Source: JBCDHN01 sp965224535
GTDB lineage: Bacteria; Verrucomicrobiota; Verrucomicrobiia; Verrucomicrobiales; DEV007
Direction of reading: 5' to 3'
NCBI GenBank assembly: GCA_965224535.1
Contig: CBDCZR010000022.1
Coordinates: 599,299 to 663,298 of the forward strand
DNA length: 64,000 bases
Translations under genes and position numbers: made by a program
Shown: piece after piece, positions 17,150 through 25,716 of the stretch
How positions within the stretch are numbered: the stretch's first letter is position 1
Layout: the number at the start of each line of letters is the position of its first letter
Notes under the pieces: model-generated
What the model was told of the DNA's origin: nothing
The model's database searches: none
What the model saw: the letters and a program-made list of their open reading frames with translations, nothing else

Positions 17150-18223
17150 ATGGCCCCATCAGCCAAGGCAGCCCGTGGACTCACCGAATCCGGCATTCCA
17201 TCCACCACGATTCATTCGTGGCTCTGGAACGCGGAGCGGGGGAGGCTTCAATCCGATGCCAACACGATCCTTGTCATGGACGAAGCCGGTATGACTGACA
17301 CCAGGATCATGGCAAAAGTGATCGAACGGGTAAAGAAGAGCGGCGCCACTCTTGTTTTGGTCGGGGACGCCGGCCAACTCCAGGCTGTAACCCTCGGAGG
17401 CTCTTTCAAGGCCATTGATGAGCGATTGGGGCACGATGTGAAGCTTACAGAGATCATCCGGCAGAAACGACCAGAAGACCGGCAGGCGGTAAGGGACGTA
17501 ATCGCGGGGAGAGCGGAAAAAGCGCTCAAACACTTTCTCGACCAAGGACAACTCAAAATTGCCAAAGACCGCGACCAAGCACGGCAGGCGCTTCTTGCCG
17601 ACTGGAAAATCAAAGGTCTAGCAAACCCAAATGACCAACTTATTCTCACTGGAACCAATCTGGATGCGACGATTCTAAACCGGGAAATCCAAGCAGAGCG
17701 ACTTCGAACCGGGTGCATTTCTGCTCTGCAATCAGTCACCGTCCACAAGGAAGAAATCCATCAGGGCGACCGAGTTCTCTTTACAAGGAACAACCGAGCA
17801 ATGGGAATCCAAAACGGCATGTTAGCCACGGTGACACAAATTAATCCTGTTTTTGGCATCGTCACCGTTCACGTAGACGGTGAAGAAAGAACCAGGACCA
17901 TTGCAACCAGAAGCTACCAGGATTTGAAACTCGGATACGCGGTCACCGCCCACAAATCCCAAGGAATGACCGTGCCTCGTGCGTACGTCCTTAGTTCAGA
18001 AACGATGCAGGACCGGGAACTTTCATATGTCCAGATTTCCAGAGCCAAGCTCGAAACCCGCGTCTACACCACGGAGATTGAGGCAGGGGAGAATTTGACA
18101 CAAATGGCGCGAAACATGCAGCGAAGCCACCAAAAGGAACTTGCGATCGCGCAGGCCTCGGAACCATTTCACCAACGACGGAGAGAAACCCAGAGCCAGG
18201 ATCTCACTCAAGACCAAATCTGA
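17150..18223 (+). pseudogene. TraA/MobA relaxase, helicase part only (5' truncated)
   Basis: About 357 codons homologous to the C-terminal RecD-like helicase of Ti-type TraA relaxases. Visible motifs are LVMDEAGM (Walker B), LVGDAGQLQAV, TAHKSQGMTV and YVQISRA. The sequence begins just after where Walker A should be (APSAKAARGL), so the nucleotide loop and the entire N-terminal relaxase domain are gone. The break coincides with the transposase remnant. This is a relic of a conjugative or mobilisable element and is unlikely to be functional. Confidence 0.85.
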
Positions 18224-18396
18224 TTTCGACTAAAACCTAGGTTATTCCAACATTGGCACGAAAAATGCTCCAGCGCCAGTATCCGCGAAAAGCCCCCGTT
18301 TCCAATTGGTGAAAACCAAGGATTCTGACTTTGACCAAAAAAAGACCGTTTAAGAATCCAAGAAAGCGCGACCTATACTCAATAACCCTTTTTAAC

Positions 18397-18744
18397 ATGG
18401 GGCAAAAAAGCACCACTAGCCCGAAAACGGAAGCCGCGAAATCTTTGTCTGAGATTTTCCCCGACAAAGACATCGAATCCCTTAGGAGGCGACTAATAAT
18501 GCATGCCCAATCGCATGCTTTTACTAGGGAAGATGCAGAAGATTTGGCCCAAGATACCCTCAAACTATCCATAATCTCGAAGCATACGGAATCACAGTCT
18601 TCAAGTTCTGCATGCTACGAAGAAGAAGCCTCATGTTATACGACAAATCGCCGAACGCCGGCATACAAGCTCGCTAGTCTGTCAGGAATCTCCAGTTTGC
18701 CAGAAAAAACTCCGTTTAACTTTCAGGCGAACCGTCACCTATAG
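18397..18744 (+). pseudogene. ECF-like sigma factor, frameshifted
   Basis: The start encodes a sigma-70 region 2 segment, LRRRLIMHAQSHAFTREDAE followed by DLAQDTLK. After DTLK the annotated frame turns into Ser-rich noise, but the -1 frame continues convincingly with TIHNLEAYGITVFKFCMLRR up to a stop near 18675. A one-base deletion near 18560 therefore seems to have broken the gene, and no region 4 follows. It lies in the decayed mobile segment, ahead of the LysM gene. An alternative in-frame start is at 18331. Confidence 0.55.
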
Positions 18745-18746
18745 GT

Positions 18747-19244
18747 ATGGCACAAAACTACGCAAGCACATATACGGTGCTCAATGGCGATACCCTAGCT
18801 GCTATCGCAAGGCGAAAATACGGCATTGCAGACGTTTGGCCGATTATCGCAGAGCACAACAGACTCACCAATCCTCATCTGATTTACCCCGGGCAGAAGC
18901 TTAGTCTGCCAAAAATATCTACATCGACCATAAGGCAAATCAAGCAAACGGCGGTCCGGAACAGGACAATTCCTGACACAGTCGCAGAGCTGCAGCAGGA
19001 GATTCTGCGCATCAACCGCGACATTGATCGAATGCGCAAGGCAAGTGCGGCTACGACAAAACAAATAGCGCAGTGGCAAGCCATCACAGAGGAACAAGTG
19101 GCAATGATCCAAATGCTTAGGATTGCCAAAAGGGCATTGGAACGAATACCCGACTCAACGAGAAAACAGCAAAGACTGAAGCAACTCGAAGAAAAAGAAC
19201 TACAGGTTATTTTCAAGCTTAAAGAACATCCCCCGAAAACATGA
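18747..19244 (+). CDS. LysM-domain coiled-coil protein
   Basis: 165 residues. Residues 8-55 form one LysM module (YTVLNGDTLAAIARRKYG ... HLIYPGQKLSLP), which binds peptidoglycan or chitin-like glycans. The remainder (about 75-160) is strongly helical and charged, probably coiled coil. There is no N-terminal signal peptide, so it may be cytoplasmic or exported by a specialised route such as a phage tail or conjugation system. It overlaps the downstream lipoprotein gene by 4 bp. Confidence 0.75.
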   Translation: MAQNYASTYTVLNGDTLAAIARRKYGIADVWPIIAEHNRLTNPHLIYPGQKLSLPKISTSTIRQIKQTAVRNRTIPDTVAELQQEILRINRDIDRMRKASAATTKQIAQWQAITEEQVAMIQMLRIAKRALERIPDSTRKQQRLKQLEEKELQVIFKLKEHPPKT

Positions 19245-19558
19245 AACAAATGAGAAACGGCCTCCTGTTGCTTGCCATCATTCTTGGCCCCGCATGCCAT
19301 ACCTACACCTATACACCTGATCAGCCTCCCGAGCAGATGCCATCACGCGGATGCCCAGAAAACTCCATGAAGCAGATCACTGGGCAGTCAACCAATGCTC
19401 ATAGCAGCAATCATCCAACCGAAAGACGACCCGATGATCTCTATCAGGAACTCATTCAAACACTGGAAGAGCGAAGAGAAATCCACCTAAACGAAGCGGA
19501 TCTTCTTAATGAAAGAAAACAAGAATTAACCTCATACAAACAAAGATATGGTCTATAA
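19241..19558 (+). CDS. Small putative lipoprotein
   Basis: 105 residues with a hydrophobic leader and lipobox-like LGPAC near residue 20, then a polar, Pro/Ser-rich stretch and a charged helix at the C-terminus. The start overlaps the LysM stop (ATGA), so the two are coupled. Function unknown; together they could be accessory genes of the lost mobile element. Confidence 0.55.
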   Translation: MKQMRNGLLLLAIILGPACHTYTYTPDQPPEQMPSRGCPENSMKQITGQSTNAHSSNHPTERRPDDLYQELIQTLEERREIHLNEADLLNERKQELTSYKQRYGL

Positions 19559-19621
19559 AGTTGATCACTGTGTCACCAGTGGACCGCGACCGCGAAGCTA
19601 CTCTTTAACCACCAATACGTA

Positions 19622-20176
19622 TTGCCCGGATTTGTCAAACTCACACACATCTTACTGCCGTTTACTAAGAAGCTTGCTCCTCTCGGATACGTCTATTCGG
19701 AAACTGAGGATGAGGACGAAGACGGATTCAGTCTCTACCATTTCAAAGTTGTCGAGTATCAAGATGGATCACTTAAGGTTCGCCTCTGGTTGAGATCACT
19801 TGGCTTTCTCATTTCGGGCTTTTTTGCAACCATAATTCCTCCCGCCCTTATCGACCTTGCCATCTACTACTTTGGATACCTCAAGAACACCGAGGGTGCT
19901 GTCTTCGCGCCACACCTTGCGGCTATCGGGGTATACCTTGGAGCTGCCTCATACCTTGTAGAACTCCTTCTTTTCCGCTGGCTTACTACAACTTACTGGT
20001 CCTCAGGATCTGACATAGCTAAAGAGCTCGGCTACGACAAGAAGCGTGCTGTCAAAAGACGCTCTCCAATTCCCGAGTTGAAGGCAGCAGGAGCGCCGAA
20101 GCCTAAGCAAGCACCCGCCGCCAAATCCGAGGCTGCGGCTGTCCCCATTCTCCGACCACCAGCCACTAATAGTTAA
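19622..20176 (+). CDS. Hypothetical two-TM protein
   Basis: About 184 residues from a TTG. An acidic soluble N-terminus is followed by hydrophobic segments near 60-85 and 95-115, then a Lys/Pro/Ala-rich tail. No family recognised. It ends close to the left border of the IS3 element. The start is uncertain. Confidence 0.5.
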   Translation: MPGFVKLTHILLPFTKKLAPLGYVYSETEDEDEDGFSLYHFKVVEYQDGSLKVRLWLRSLGFLISGFFATIIPPALIDLAIYYFGYLKNTEGAVFAPHLAAIGVYLGAASYLVELLLFRWLTTTYWSSGSDIAKELGYDKKRAVKRRSPIPELKAAGAPKPKQAPAAKSEAAAVPILRPPATNS

Positions 20177-20265
20177 GTAATTAGTTAGGATTTTGGTGAA
20201 CAGGTCGAATATAGTTGAACATTGTTAGGAGTCAAAGGAAAAACGCTTCAATTTGGCGGAGCTCG

Positions 20266-21150
20266 CTAACTTGAAAGATAAGCGGAATCGCTCGCAGCCG
20301 TAGCGAGGGCCGGAGGCCGAGCGCAGGCTGCGAGCGATTCACGCTGGTGATATACCTCATGAGGCGTACTCCAACCCAGGGATTGATGCGGACGCTCTTG
20401 GTTGTAGTTAGTAAACCACCGCTGGGCGCCCTCATGCAACTCGTAACCATCGGCATAGCTTCTAAGGTAGACGTCCTCATACTTGTAGCTGCGCCACAAT
20501 CGTTCCACTAAGACATTGTCCGCCCAACGCCCCGCCCCATCCATGCTAACCAGCATTCCGTGCGTCTGCAGCGAGGCCACAAAATTCTTGCTCGTAAACT
20601 GGCTGCCCTGGTCGGTGTTGAAAATTTCGGCCAACTCCACGGCGTTTTGCACCGCGCTTTCAACTGCCTGCAGACAAAAGTCGCACTCCATCGTGTTCGA
20701 GATCGACCAGCTCAACACGTAGCGGCTGAACCAATCCATCACCGCCACCAGATACATGAATCCGCGCGACATCGGGATGTAGGTAATGTCGGCCGCCCAC
20801 ACCTCGTCCGGCCGCTTGATCTCGCGGCCTCGCAGCAAATACGGGAAAACCCGATGCTCGCTGTTGGACGAAGTGGTTTTTGGCTTGGGATAGATAGCCT
20901 CAATCCCGACCAGCTTCATGAGCAGCCCAACTCGCTTTGGGTTAACAACATACCCTTTCCGGCGTAGCATTTGCGTTAGGCGAGGCCGCCCGTAAGTAGG
21001 CTGTTCCAATTGAATTTGGTCGATCGCCTTCATGATCTCGAGATTTTCCTCACTCTCGGTAGCCGGCTGGTAGTAGCAACTGGATCGCGCCACCGAGGCC
21101 AAACTGCACTGACGACGAATGCTAAGCAACGAACCGGACATTTCGATCAA
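20266..21150 (-). CDS. IS3-family transposase OrfB (integrase core)
   Basis: 294 codons from a TTG. An HTH_21-like N-terminal region (LSIRRQCSLASVARSSCYYQ) is followed by the rve/DDE core: AADITYIPM (first Asp), FNTDQGSQFTS (second Asp) and a Glu in NVLVERLWRSYKYEDVY, ending with NQERPHQSLGWSTP. In this copy it is in the same frame as OrfA and separated from it only by a TAA, rather than in the -1 frame usual for IS3. Confidence 0.92.
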   Translation of the reverse strand: MIEMSGSLLSIRRQCSLASVARSSCYYQPATESEENLEIMKAIDQIQLEQPTYGRPRLTQMLRRKGYVVNPKRVGLLMKLVGIEAIYPKPKTTSSNSEHRVFPYLLRGREIKRPDEVWAADITYIPMSRGFMYLVAVMDWFSRYVLSWSISNTMECDFCLQAVESAVQNAVELAEIFNTDQGSQFTSKNFVASLQTHGMLVSMDGAGRWADNVLVERLWRSYKYEDVYLRSYADGYELHEGAQRWFTNYNQERPHQSLGWSTPHEVYHQRESLAACARPPALATAASDSAYLSS

Positions 21151-21165
21151 TCCTTGGCGTTTTTT

Positions 21166-21462
21166 TTACAGGGACAGACTCGCAGATTTTTTTTTGAGCC
21201 AATCCACCTCCATAGTTAGTTCGCCGATTTTGGCCTGCAGTTGCTGAATTTGCTCTTGGCTCTTTCGAGCCTCATCGCCGCCGCCAGGCACCTCGAAAAG
21301 GCCCGGCAACCCCTCTTTGATCATGCTTTTCCACGAACCGACTTGGCTGACATGAACTTCGAACTTACGGGCCAGTTCGGCCGCAGTTTGCTGAGATTTT
21401 AGCGCTTCGAGGCCAACTTTTGCTTTGAATTCGGGACTGTGATTTCGTCGCTTTTTCTTCAT
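21166..21462 (-). CDS. IS3-family transposase OrfA (HTH)
   Basis: About 98 residues from the ATG at 21462. HTH_Tnp_1 start HSPEFKAKVGLEALKSQ, leucine-rich coiled coil near the end, and a terminal WLKKKSASLSL. A run of nine A lies in the KKK codons, the usual place for -1 slippage, but here OrfB follows in frame 0. Confidence 0.9.
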   Translation of the reverse strand: MKKKRRNHSPEFKAKVGLEALKSQQTAAELARKFEVHVSQVGSWKSMIKEGLPGLFEVPGGGDEARKSQEQIQQLQAKIGELTMEVDWLKKKSASLSL

Positions 21463-23024
21463 TTTGGTGTAGTTGTTAGAGTAAACAAACACCAAAATCC
21501 ACACTTAAGCCAGTGGTCCGAAAATTGGGGGCAGGCATAATCCTCTTCACGAAGGTTGTCGTCCGGGCGATACAGGCCGTGAGGACGGCCAAGTCCGGTT
21601 TCCCATTCCACGTCGTGGAGGGTGAGCTTCCATTGCCCATCCCGGATCGAACGGGCATGATCTTTCTGCCCGCCAGCGCCGGAAGTAATGAGCGGTCGAT
21701 CCTCCGGCCGCTTGAACGCCATATCCGGAGAAAGAAAAAGCTCTTGCAGGTTGGTGCCATCACCGCATTCGCCCGCCTCAAGAGGCACCCCTGCGATTGA
21801 GGCAAAGGTCACCGACAGATCCACCTGGGACACCAGCGCGTGGCTGGTCTTGCCACCGGGCATCACCCCTGGCCAGCAGACCAGAAACGGTTCGCGGTGC
21901 CCCCCTTCTTCCTGGCTGTTCTTCTGCCCGGTCAAATGTCCGTGAGGCGGCTGATAAGACTGCCGAATGTCTGAACCATTGTCACTGGTGAGCACGATCA
22001 ACGTGTTCTCCGACATCTTGTGCCCCGGCCAACGCGGATCGTCCGCCTCTGCCAGCCAGGCCCGCAGCAAACCCAGCGCCGTGTCGTTTTCCAGGATCAT
22101 GCCCGTGCGCCCGATCGGATTCGCGTGTCTGTGTAGTTTGTCTTTGCCTCTGGCCATCGGTTCATCAATCAACTGACGCGCTGATCCGCCCGAAACTGTT
22201 TTGGCCATGCCCTTGACCGGATGACCGTCCAATGCCTCGGGAACCAGATAAGGCTCATGGTTGGCAAAAGGCGAGTAATAAAGGAAAAAAGGCGAGTCGG
22301 CGTGCTTGCCATCCGGCGCATGTGCGCCCAGCCATTGCCGAGCATGATCGAGGAACAACTGGGAGAGATCCTCCGTGGGGGCGGCTTCCAAACCTTCCGA
22401 CGTCGACAACTGCTTGCTTTGTGGATCGAACATCACCAGCTTGTCATTGCGTATCAGCAATTTGGAAGTGCCACCGCCACAATTCTCAGGTATCCCCATG
22501 AACTGGTCGAAGCCGTTGTGCGTGGGCCCATCCAGAACCGTCTTGGTGGCTTTATCATTGGGAGTGCCCAGATGCCACTTGCCCGTGGCATACGTGCGAT
22601 AGCCGCCTCGACGCAAAATTTCGGGCAAGGTGGATTCCGTGCTCAACGTGCATGTGCTGTTCTTGCCAAGCAGATTGTGGCGCACCTCCGAGTGGCGCCA
22701 CGGATAGCGTCCGGTCATCAAAGACCAGCGTGAGGGAGAGCACAGGGTGGCACCGGCATGCGCATCGGTGAAACGCACCCCTTCTGCCGCCAGGGCGTCC
22801 ATGTTCGGGGTGTGCATCTGCTTGTCATCAGGCAACCCCGTGATGGACTGATAAGCGCTGGTGTCCCCCACCCCCATATCGTCGCAGTAAAACAGCAGGA
22901 TATTGGGCGCGGGGCGTGCAACCCCCTCTGGGCTTTCCTGTCCCGAAACCGCCTGGCCAGCCGATAGGCAAAGAAATGCCAGGATACTTCGTGCACAGTA
23001 TTCTCGTGTGGTTGTCAGAGTCAT
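21459..23024 (-). CDS. Secreted sulfatase, C-terminus replaced by IS3 end
   Basis: About 521 codons from the ATG at 23024, which gives a leader ending SGQAVSGQ-type. Core motifs are FYCDDMGVGD, CSPSRWSLMTGRYPWR, TGKWHLG, LTSDNGSD and EEGGHREPFLVCWPG, so the catalytic region is complete. After LYRPDDNLREEDY the remaining residues (ACPQFSDHWLKCGFW...) are encoded by the IS3 terminus, so the natural tail is missing. The protein is probably impaired or altered in stability. Last gene of the minus-strand sulfatase block. Confidence 0.88.
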   Translation of the reverse strand: MTLTTTREYCARSILAFLCLSAGQAVSGQESPEGVARPAPNILLFYCDDMGVGDTSAYQSITGLPDDKQMHTPNMDALAAEGVRFTDAHAGATLCSPSRWSLMTGRYPWRHSEVRHNLLGKNSTCTLSTESTLPEILRRGGYRTYATGKWHLGTPNDKATKTVLDGPTHNGFDQFMGIPENCGGGTSKLLIRNDKLVMFDPQSKQLSTSEGLEAAPTEDLSQLFLDHARQWLGAHAPDGKHADSPFFLYYSPFANHEPYLVPEALDGHPVKGMAKTVSGGSARQLIDEPMARGKDKLHRHANPIGRTGMILENDTALGLLRAWLAEADDPRWPGHKMSENTLIVLTSDNGSDIRQSYQPPHGHLTGQKNSQEEGGHREPFLVCWPGVMPGGKTSHALVSQVDLSVTFASIAGVPLEAGECGDGTNLQELFLSPDMAFKRPEDRPLITSGAGGQKDHARSIRDGQWKLTLHDVEWETGLGRPHGLYRPDDNLREEDYACPQFSDHWLKCGFWCLFTLTTTPK

Positions 23025-23204
23025 TGAAATGTTCCATCTAGATTTTTCAGCGCCGAAAGGTGACCTTCCAAAGTTTCGGACTCGTATTCGACCGACCAGA
23101 TGGCAAGGCCCGGCGTGGTTCATGGTTCTGTTTAGGTTCAGTTAGGTTTGAATAACTCAGATTCATGAAGACTTCTTCGCGGGAGCTGTCTCTTCCGGGG
23201 TGAA

Positions 23205-23393
23205 TTATTTCTGCCTCGCCAGGAAAGCAATCAGGTCGCGCAGTTCCTGTTTTTGCAGAATCAAGCCCATGGGTGGCATGGTGGAGACGGGCGCCGTCCT
23301 GGAGACAATATTCGGCTGCTCCTGAGCCGCCCATGCGGACACGCTCAGCAACAGCACACACAGGCTCATCAATCCGCGCAGATTTTTTTTCAT
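23205..23393 (-). pseudogene. Chimeric stub: sulfatase leader joined to cytochrome-type tail
   Basis: About 62 codons. The first 30 residues are a signal peptide ending AAQEQPNIV, exactly how the sulfatases here begin. The rest (RTAPVSTMPPMGLILQKQEL then RDLIAFLARQK) matches the extreme C-terminus of PVC haem-binding/cytochrome c domain proteins, without the CxxCH. It appears to be the two ends of different genes joined by a deletion. A small secreted peptide could still be made. Confidence 0.6.
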
Positions 23394-23420
23394 CGAATAC
23401 ACCTGGGAGTTAAACGATTG

Positions 23421-25619
23421 TTATTCACGAATCAGCCAGACGCCTTGTTCCCGGTAATCGATCTTGAAGTTGGCGCCGCTCTTGCTCGAGACGCGCTGAT
23501 CTTTGTTGGCAAAGACGCCCTGAATGGCATCGGCCTCCAGAATGGGCCATTCGTCAGTCGATGAAGCGGGCGGCAAGCTCGCATCATCCATGACAAGCTC
23601 GCCACCGAGACGAGCCGTGCCTTTCACGGTGAGTGGTGCTTCGCTCGAAGCTTGCCAAGCAGCGTTTGGCTCCATGTGGAGATCACCGAGAATCTGAAGA
23701 TTCTCTGTTTCCATGCGACCGCTCAGATAGAGGTCGGCATCAATCACACCGCTTCCTTGGAGTGTCCCTTGAGGCTCGATCTCCAGCCAGCGAAGGGAGG
23801 TGACCGTGCCGCCAAGAAGAACGAGGTTTCCCTGTTTTCCAACGCGAACTTCGTTTCGACCCTCAAGCGTGGCACCCTCTTTCAATTCGAGCGTGGAGCC
23901 ACCGGCAATCAGCAGTCCGAGCACCGAGAGATTCTCTTCGGCCACGGCGGTGGTGCCATTGGTGATGGAGGCCGTCCAGGACACGCGCGGAGCGCCATCA
24001 TCGGTGAGATAGGTTTTCCCTGCGTTGGCATAAACATAGTCGGACCAGTTGCTCGGCGAAGCGGTGAGGTCGCCATCTTTGCCTGTCCAATGATGATAGG
24101 TGTTGGCGAAGATGCCTTTGGGAAACATGAGTTTGGGTTCGCTGACCCGCTCGCCCAGCAGCAATGTCTGCAGCTCCTTCACAAGCTCGGGGTGTTTTTC
24201 GACGAGATTTTCCGATTCCGCAGGATCCGCTTCAAGATCGAAAAGCCGCCGCTCCAGACGGCCTTGCCAAATAAATTTATATCGTCCACGAATGATGGAA
24301 TCGCCATGCCTCGGCGTTTCGTGAATGATGAACTCACGGGGCCGCTGGTATCCGCTTCCTGTGAGCGATGGCGCGATGGAAACGCCATCGAGTCCCACAG
24401 GAATATCCGTGCCCGCCAGCTCGCAGAAAGTCGGCAGAAGATCGGTGACATCAATAATTTGATCCGTGCTGCTGCCGGCCTCAATTTTGCCCGGCCAGCG
24501 CATCAGGGTGGGCACGCGGATGCCACCCTCGTAGATACTGCTTTTGACATCGCGAAGCCCACCGTTGGCACCGAACGCTTCCCGAGCGTCATTGTCCGGG
24601 CCACCGTTGTCCGACTGAAAAATGACCAACGTGTCGTCCACGATGGAATCGGAGCGGTCGCCATCCCCATTGGGATCTTCAAGGGCTGCCAGCAAGTTGC
24701 CGATATGCCCGTCGATTCGGGTGACCATGGCAGCCCATTGTTTGGCTTGAATGGAGAGAGAATCCCAGTGCGGATGCGCCGCGTAATCGGCATCCCATTC
24801 CGGAAGCCGCTCAATGGCGCCGTAGGGTGAGTGGGGAACCTGAACCGCGAGCAGGCCGAAAAAGGGTTGGCCGCTCTTGAGATAGGCCTGAGCTTGCGTG
24901 CGAACAAAGTCGAGCGCGGCGAAGCAGTAAACGTCGTCGCAGTAGGCCGTTTCGGGATAATCCGGGTGGTTCTGCCGAGCCGGCAGATCCGGGTAGGCCG
25001 GATTTCCTTGGTAGGGTGCCATGGAGTTGGGGCGAAGCTCCAGTCCTCCTTCGGTGCCTTCCGCTGCGGGCGCCATCCACAAGGTGGGCTGGAAGAAGGT
25101 GTGCGCCCGAACGTGGTGAAGTTCGGCCACCACATGTTGGTAACCGTGAGAGGTGGGCAGCGTCTGGAGGTTGAGAAGCTTGGGCTCGGGCAGGCTTCTG
25201 GAGCCGCCAAAGCCCCACTTGCCCCAAAAACCTGTGGCGTAGCCGGACTCGAAAAGGGCATCGCCCATCAGCACTTCGTCCGCTCGCATCGCCTTGATAT
25301 GAGGTTGGCCGGGATTGTTCCAGTCGGCCAGGGTGTGTCCCTGATGAAAGCCACTTTGCTGAGAGGAGCGAGCCGGGGTGCAGACGGCGCAGCCATAGGA
25401 ACGGGTGAAATTCCTGCCCTCGGCGGCGAGCCGGTCGAGGTTCGGGGTCAAAAGGTAAGGCAACCCCTTTGCCTTGCGGTCGAACTGGCCGTTCGGCCCG
25501 AGTGAACCCCAGCCCAGGTCATCCACATAGATGTAGAGAATATTGGGACGCTCATCCGCAAAGGCAGCGAAGGGCTTGAGCAAGAGGAGTCCGGCAAAGA
25601 GAAATGGGAGGATTTTCAT
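23421..25619 (-). CDS. Secreted sulfatase with C-terminal beta-helix-like domain
   Basis: 732 residues from the ATG at 25619. The signal peptide ends AAFADERP. The sulfatase region (about 25-500) has YVDDLGWGS, CTPARSSQQSG as the formylglycine motif, WGKWGFGG, FQSDNGGPDN and YEGGIRVPTLMRWPG. The last 220 residues are a different module rich in short strands with GGSTLELKEGATLEGRNEV and LVLLGGTVTSLRWLEI, resembling autotransporter-associated or pectate-lyase-like beta-helix repeats. That part may anchor the enzyme or bind polysaccharide. It shares its leader sequence closely with the next two sulfatases. Confidence 0.9.
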   Translation of the reverse strand: MKILPFLFAGLLLLKPFAAFADERPNILYIYVDDLGWGSLGPNGQFDRKAKGLPYLLTPNLDRLAAEGRNFTRSYGCAVCTPARSSQQSGFHQGHTLADWNNPGQPHIKAMRADEVLMGDALFESGYATGFWGKWGFGGSRSLPEPKLLNLQTLPTSHGYQHVVAELHHVRAHTFFQPTLWMAPAAEGTEGGLELRPNSMAPYQGNPAYPDLPARQNHPDYPETAYCDDVYCFAALDFVRTQAQAYLKSGQPFFGLLAVQVPHSPYGAIERLPEWDADYAAHPHWDSLSIQAKQWAAMVTRIDGHIGNLLAALEDPNGDGDRSDSIVDDTLVIFQSDNGGPDNDAREAFGANGGLRDVKSSIYEGGIRVPTLMRWPGKIEAGSSTDQIIDVTDLLPTFCELAGTDIPVGLDGVSIAPSLTGSGYQRPREFIIHETPRHGDSIIRGRYKFIWQGRLERRLFDLEADPAESENLVEKHPELVKELQTLLLGERVSEPKLMFPKGIFANTYHHWTGKDGDLTASPSNWSDYVYANAGKTYLTDDGAPRVSWTASITNGTTAVAEENLSVLGLLIAGGSTLELKEGATLEGRNEVRVGKQGNLVLLGGTVTSLRWLEIEPQGTLQGSGVIDADLYLSGRMETENLQILGDLHMEPNAAWQASSEAPLTVKGTARLGGELVMDDASLPPASSTDEWPILEADAIQGVFANKDQRVSSKSGANFKIDYREQGVWLIRE

Positions 25620-25716
25620 GTTCAAATTTTTTGTTGGAGTGTTTGTTTGTCGTTTTCACTTCTTCAGCCAACCCACGCGGTCAGCCAGTTCTTGTTAGAT
25701 CAGGGCGTTCGAGTTT

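Larger units (their letters stand above)
20185..21503 (-). mobile_element. IS3-family element at the island boundary
   Basis: The two-gene transposase is bounded by imperfect inverted repeats: TTAGGATTTTGGTG from 20185 and, on the minus strand from 21503, TGTGGATTTTGGTG, sharing 12 of 14 bases. Flanking bases do not form a target duplication (left TTAG, right CTTA). The right end may extend to about 21537, where TGCCCCCAATTTTCGGACCA also looks like an IS3 terminus with no left counterpart. Ends are therefore approximate. Confidence 0.65.

Noticed and set aside
17150..18223. Intact conjugative relaxase
   Set aside because: The relaxase domain and Walker A are missing and no other transfer genes are nearby.
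21180..21200. Classical programmed -1 frameshift at the A9 run of the IS3 element
   Set aside because: OrfB is in frame 0 relative to OrfA; the -1 frame after the A-run does not lead into OrfB.
21462..21499. Hairpin ATTTTGGTGT...ACACCAAAAT as a terminator
   Set aside because: It lies at the IS3 end, where one arm is the terminal repeat, and there is no T-run.
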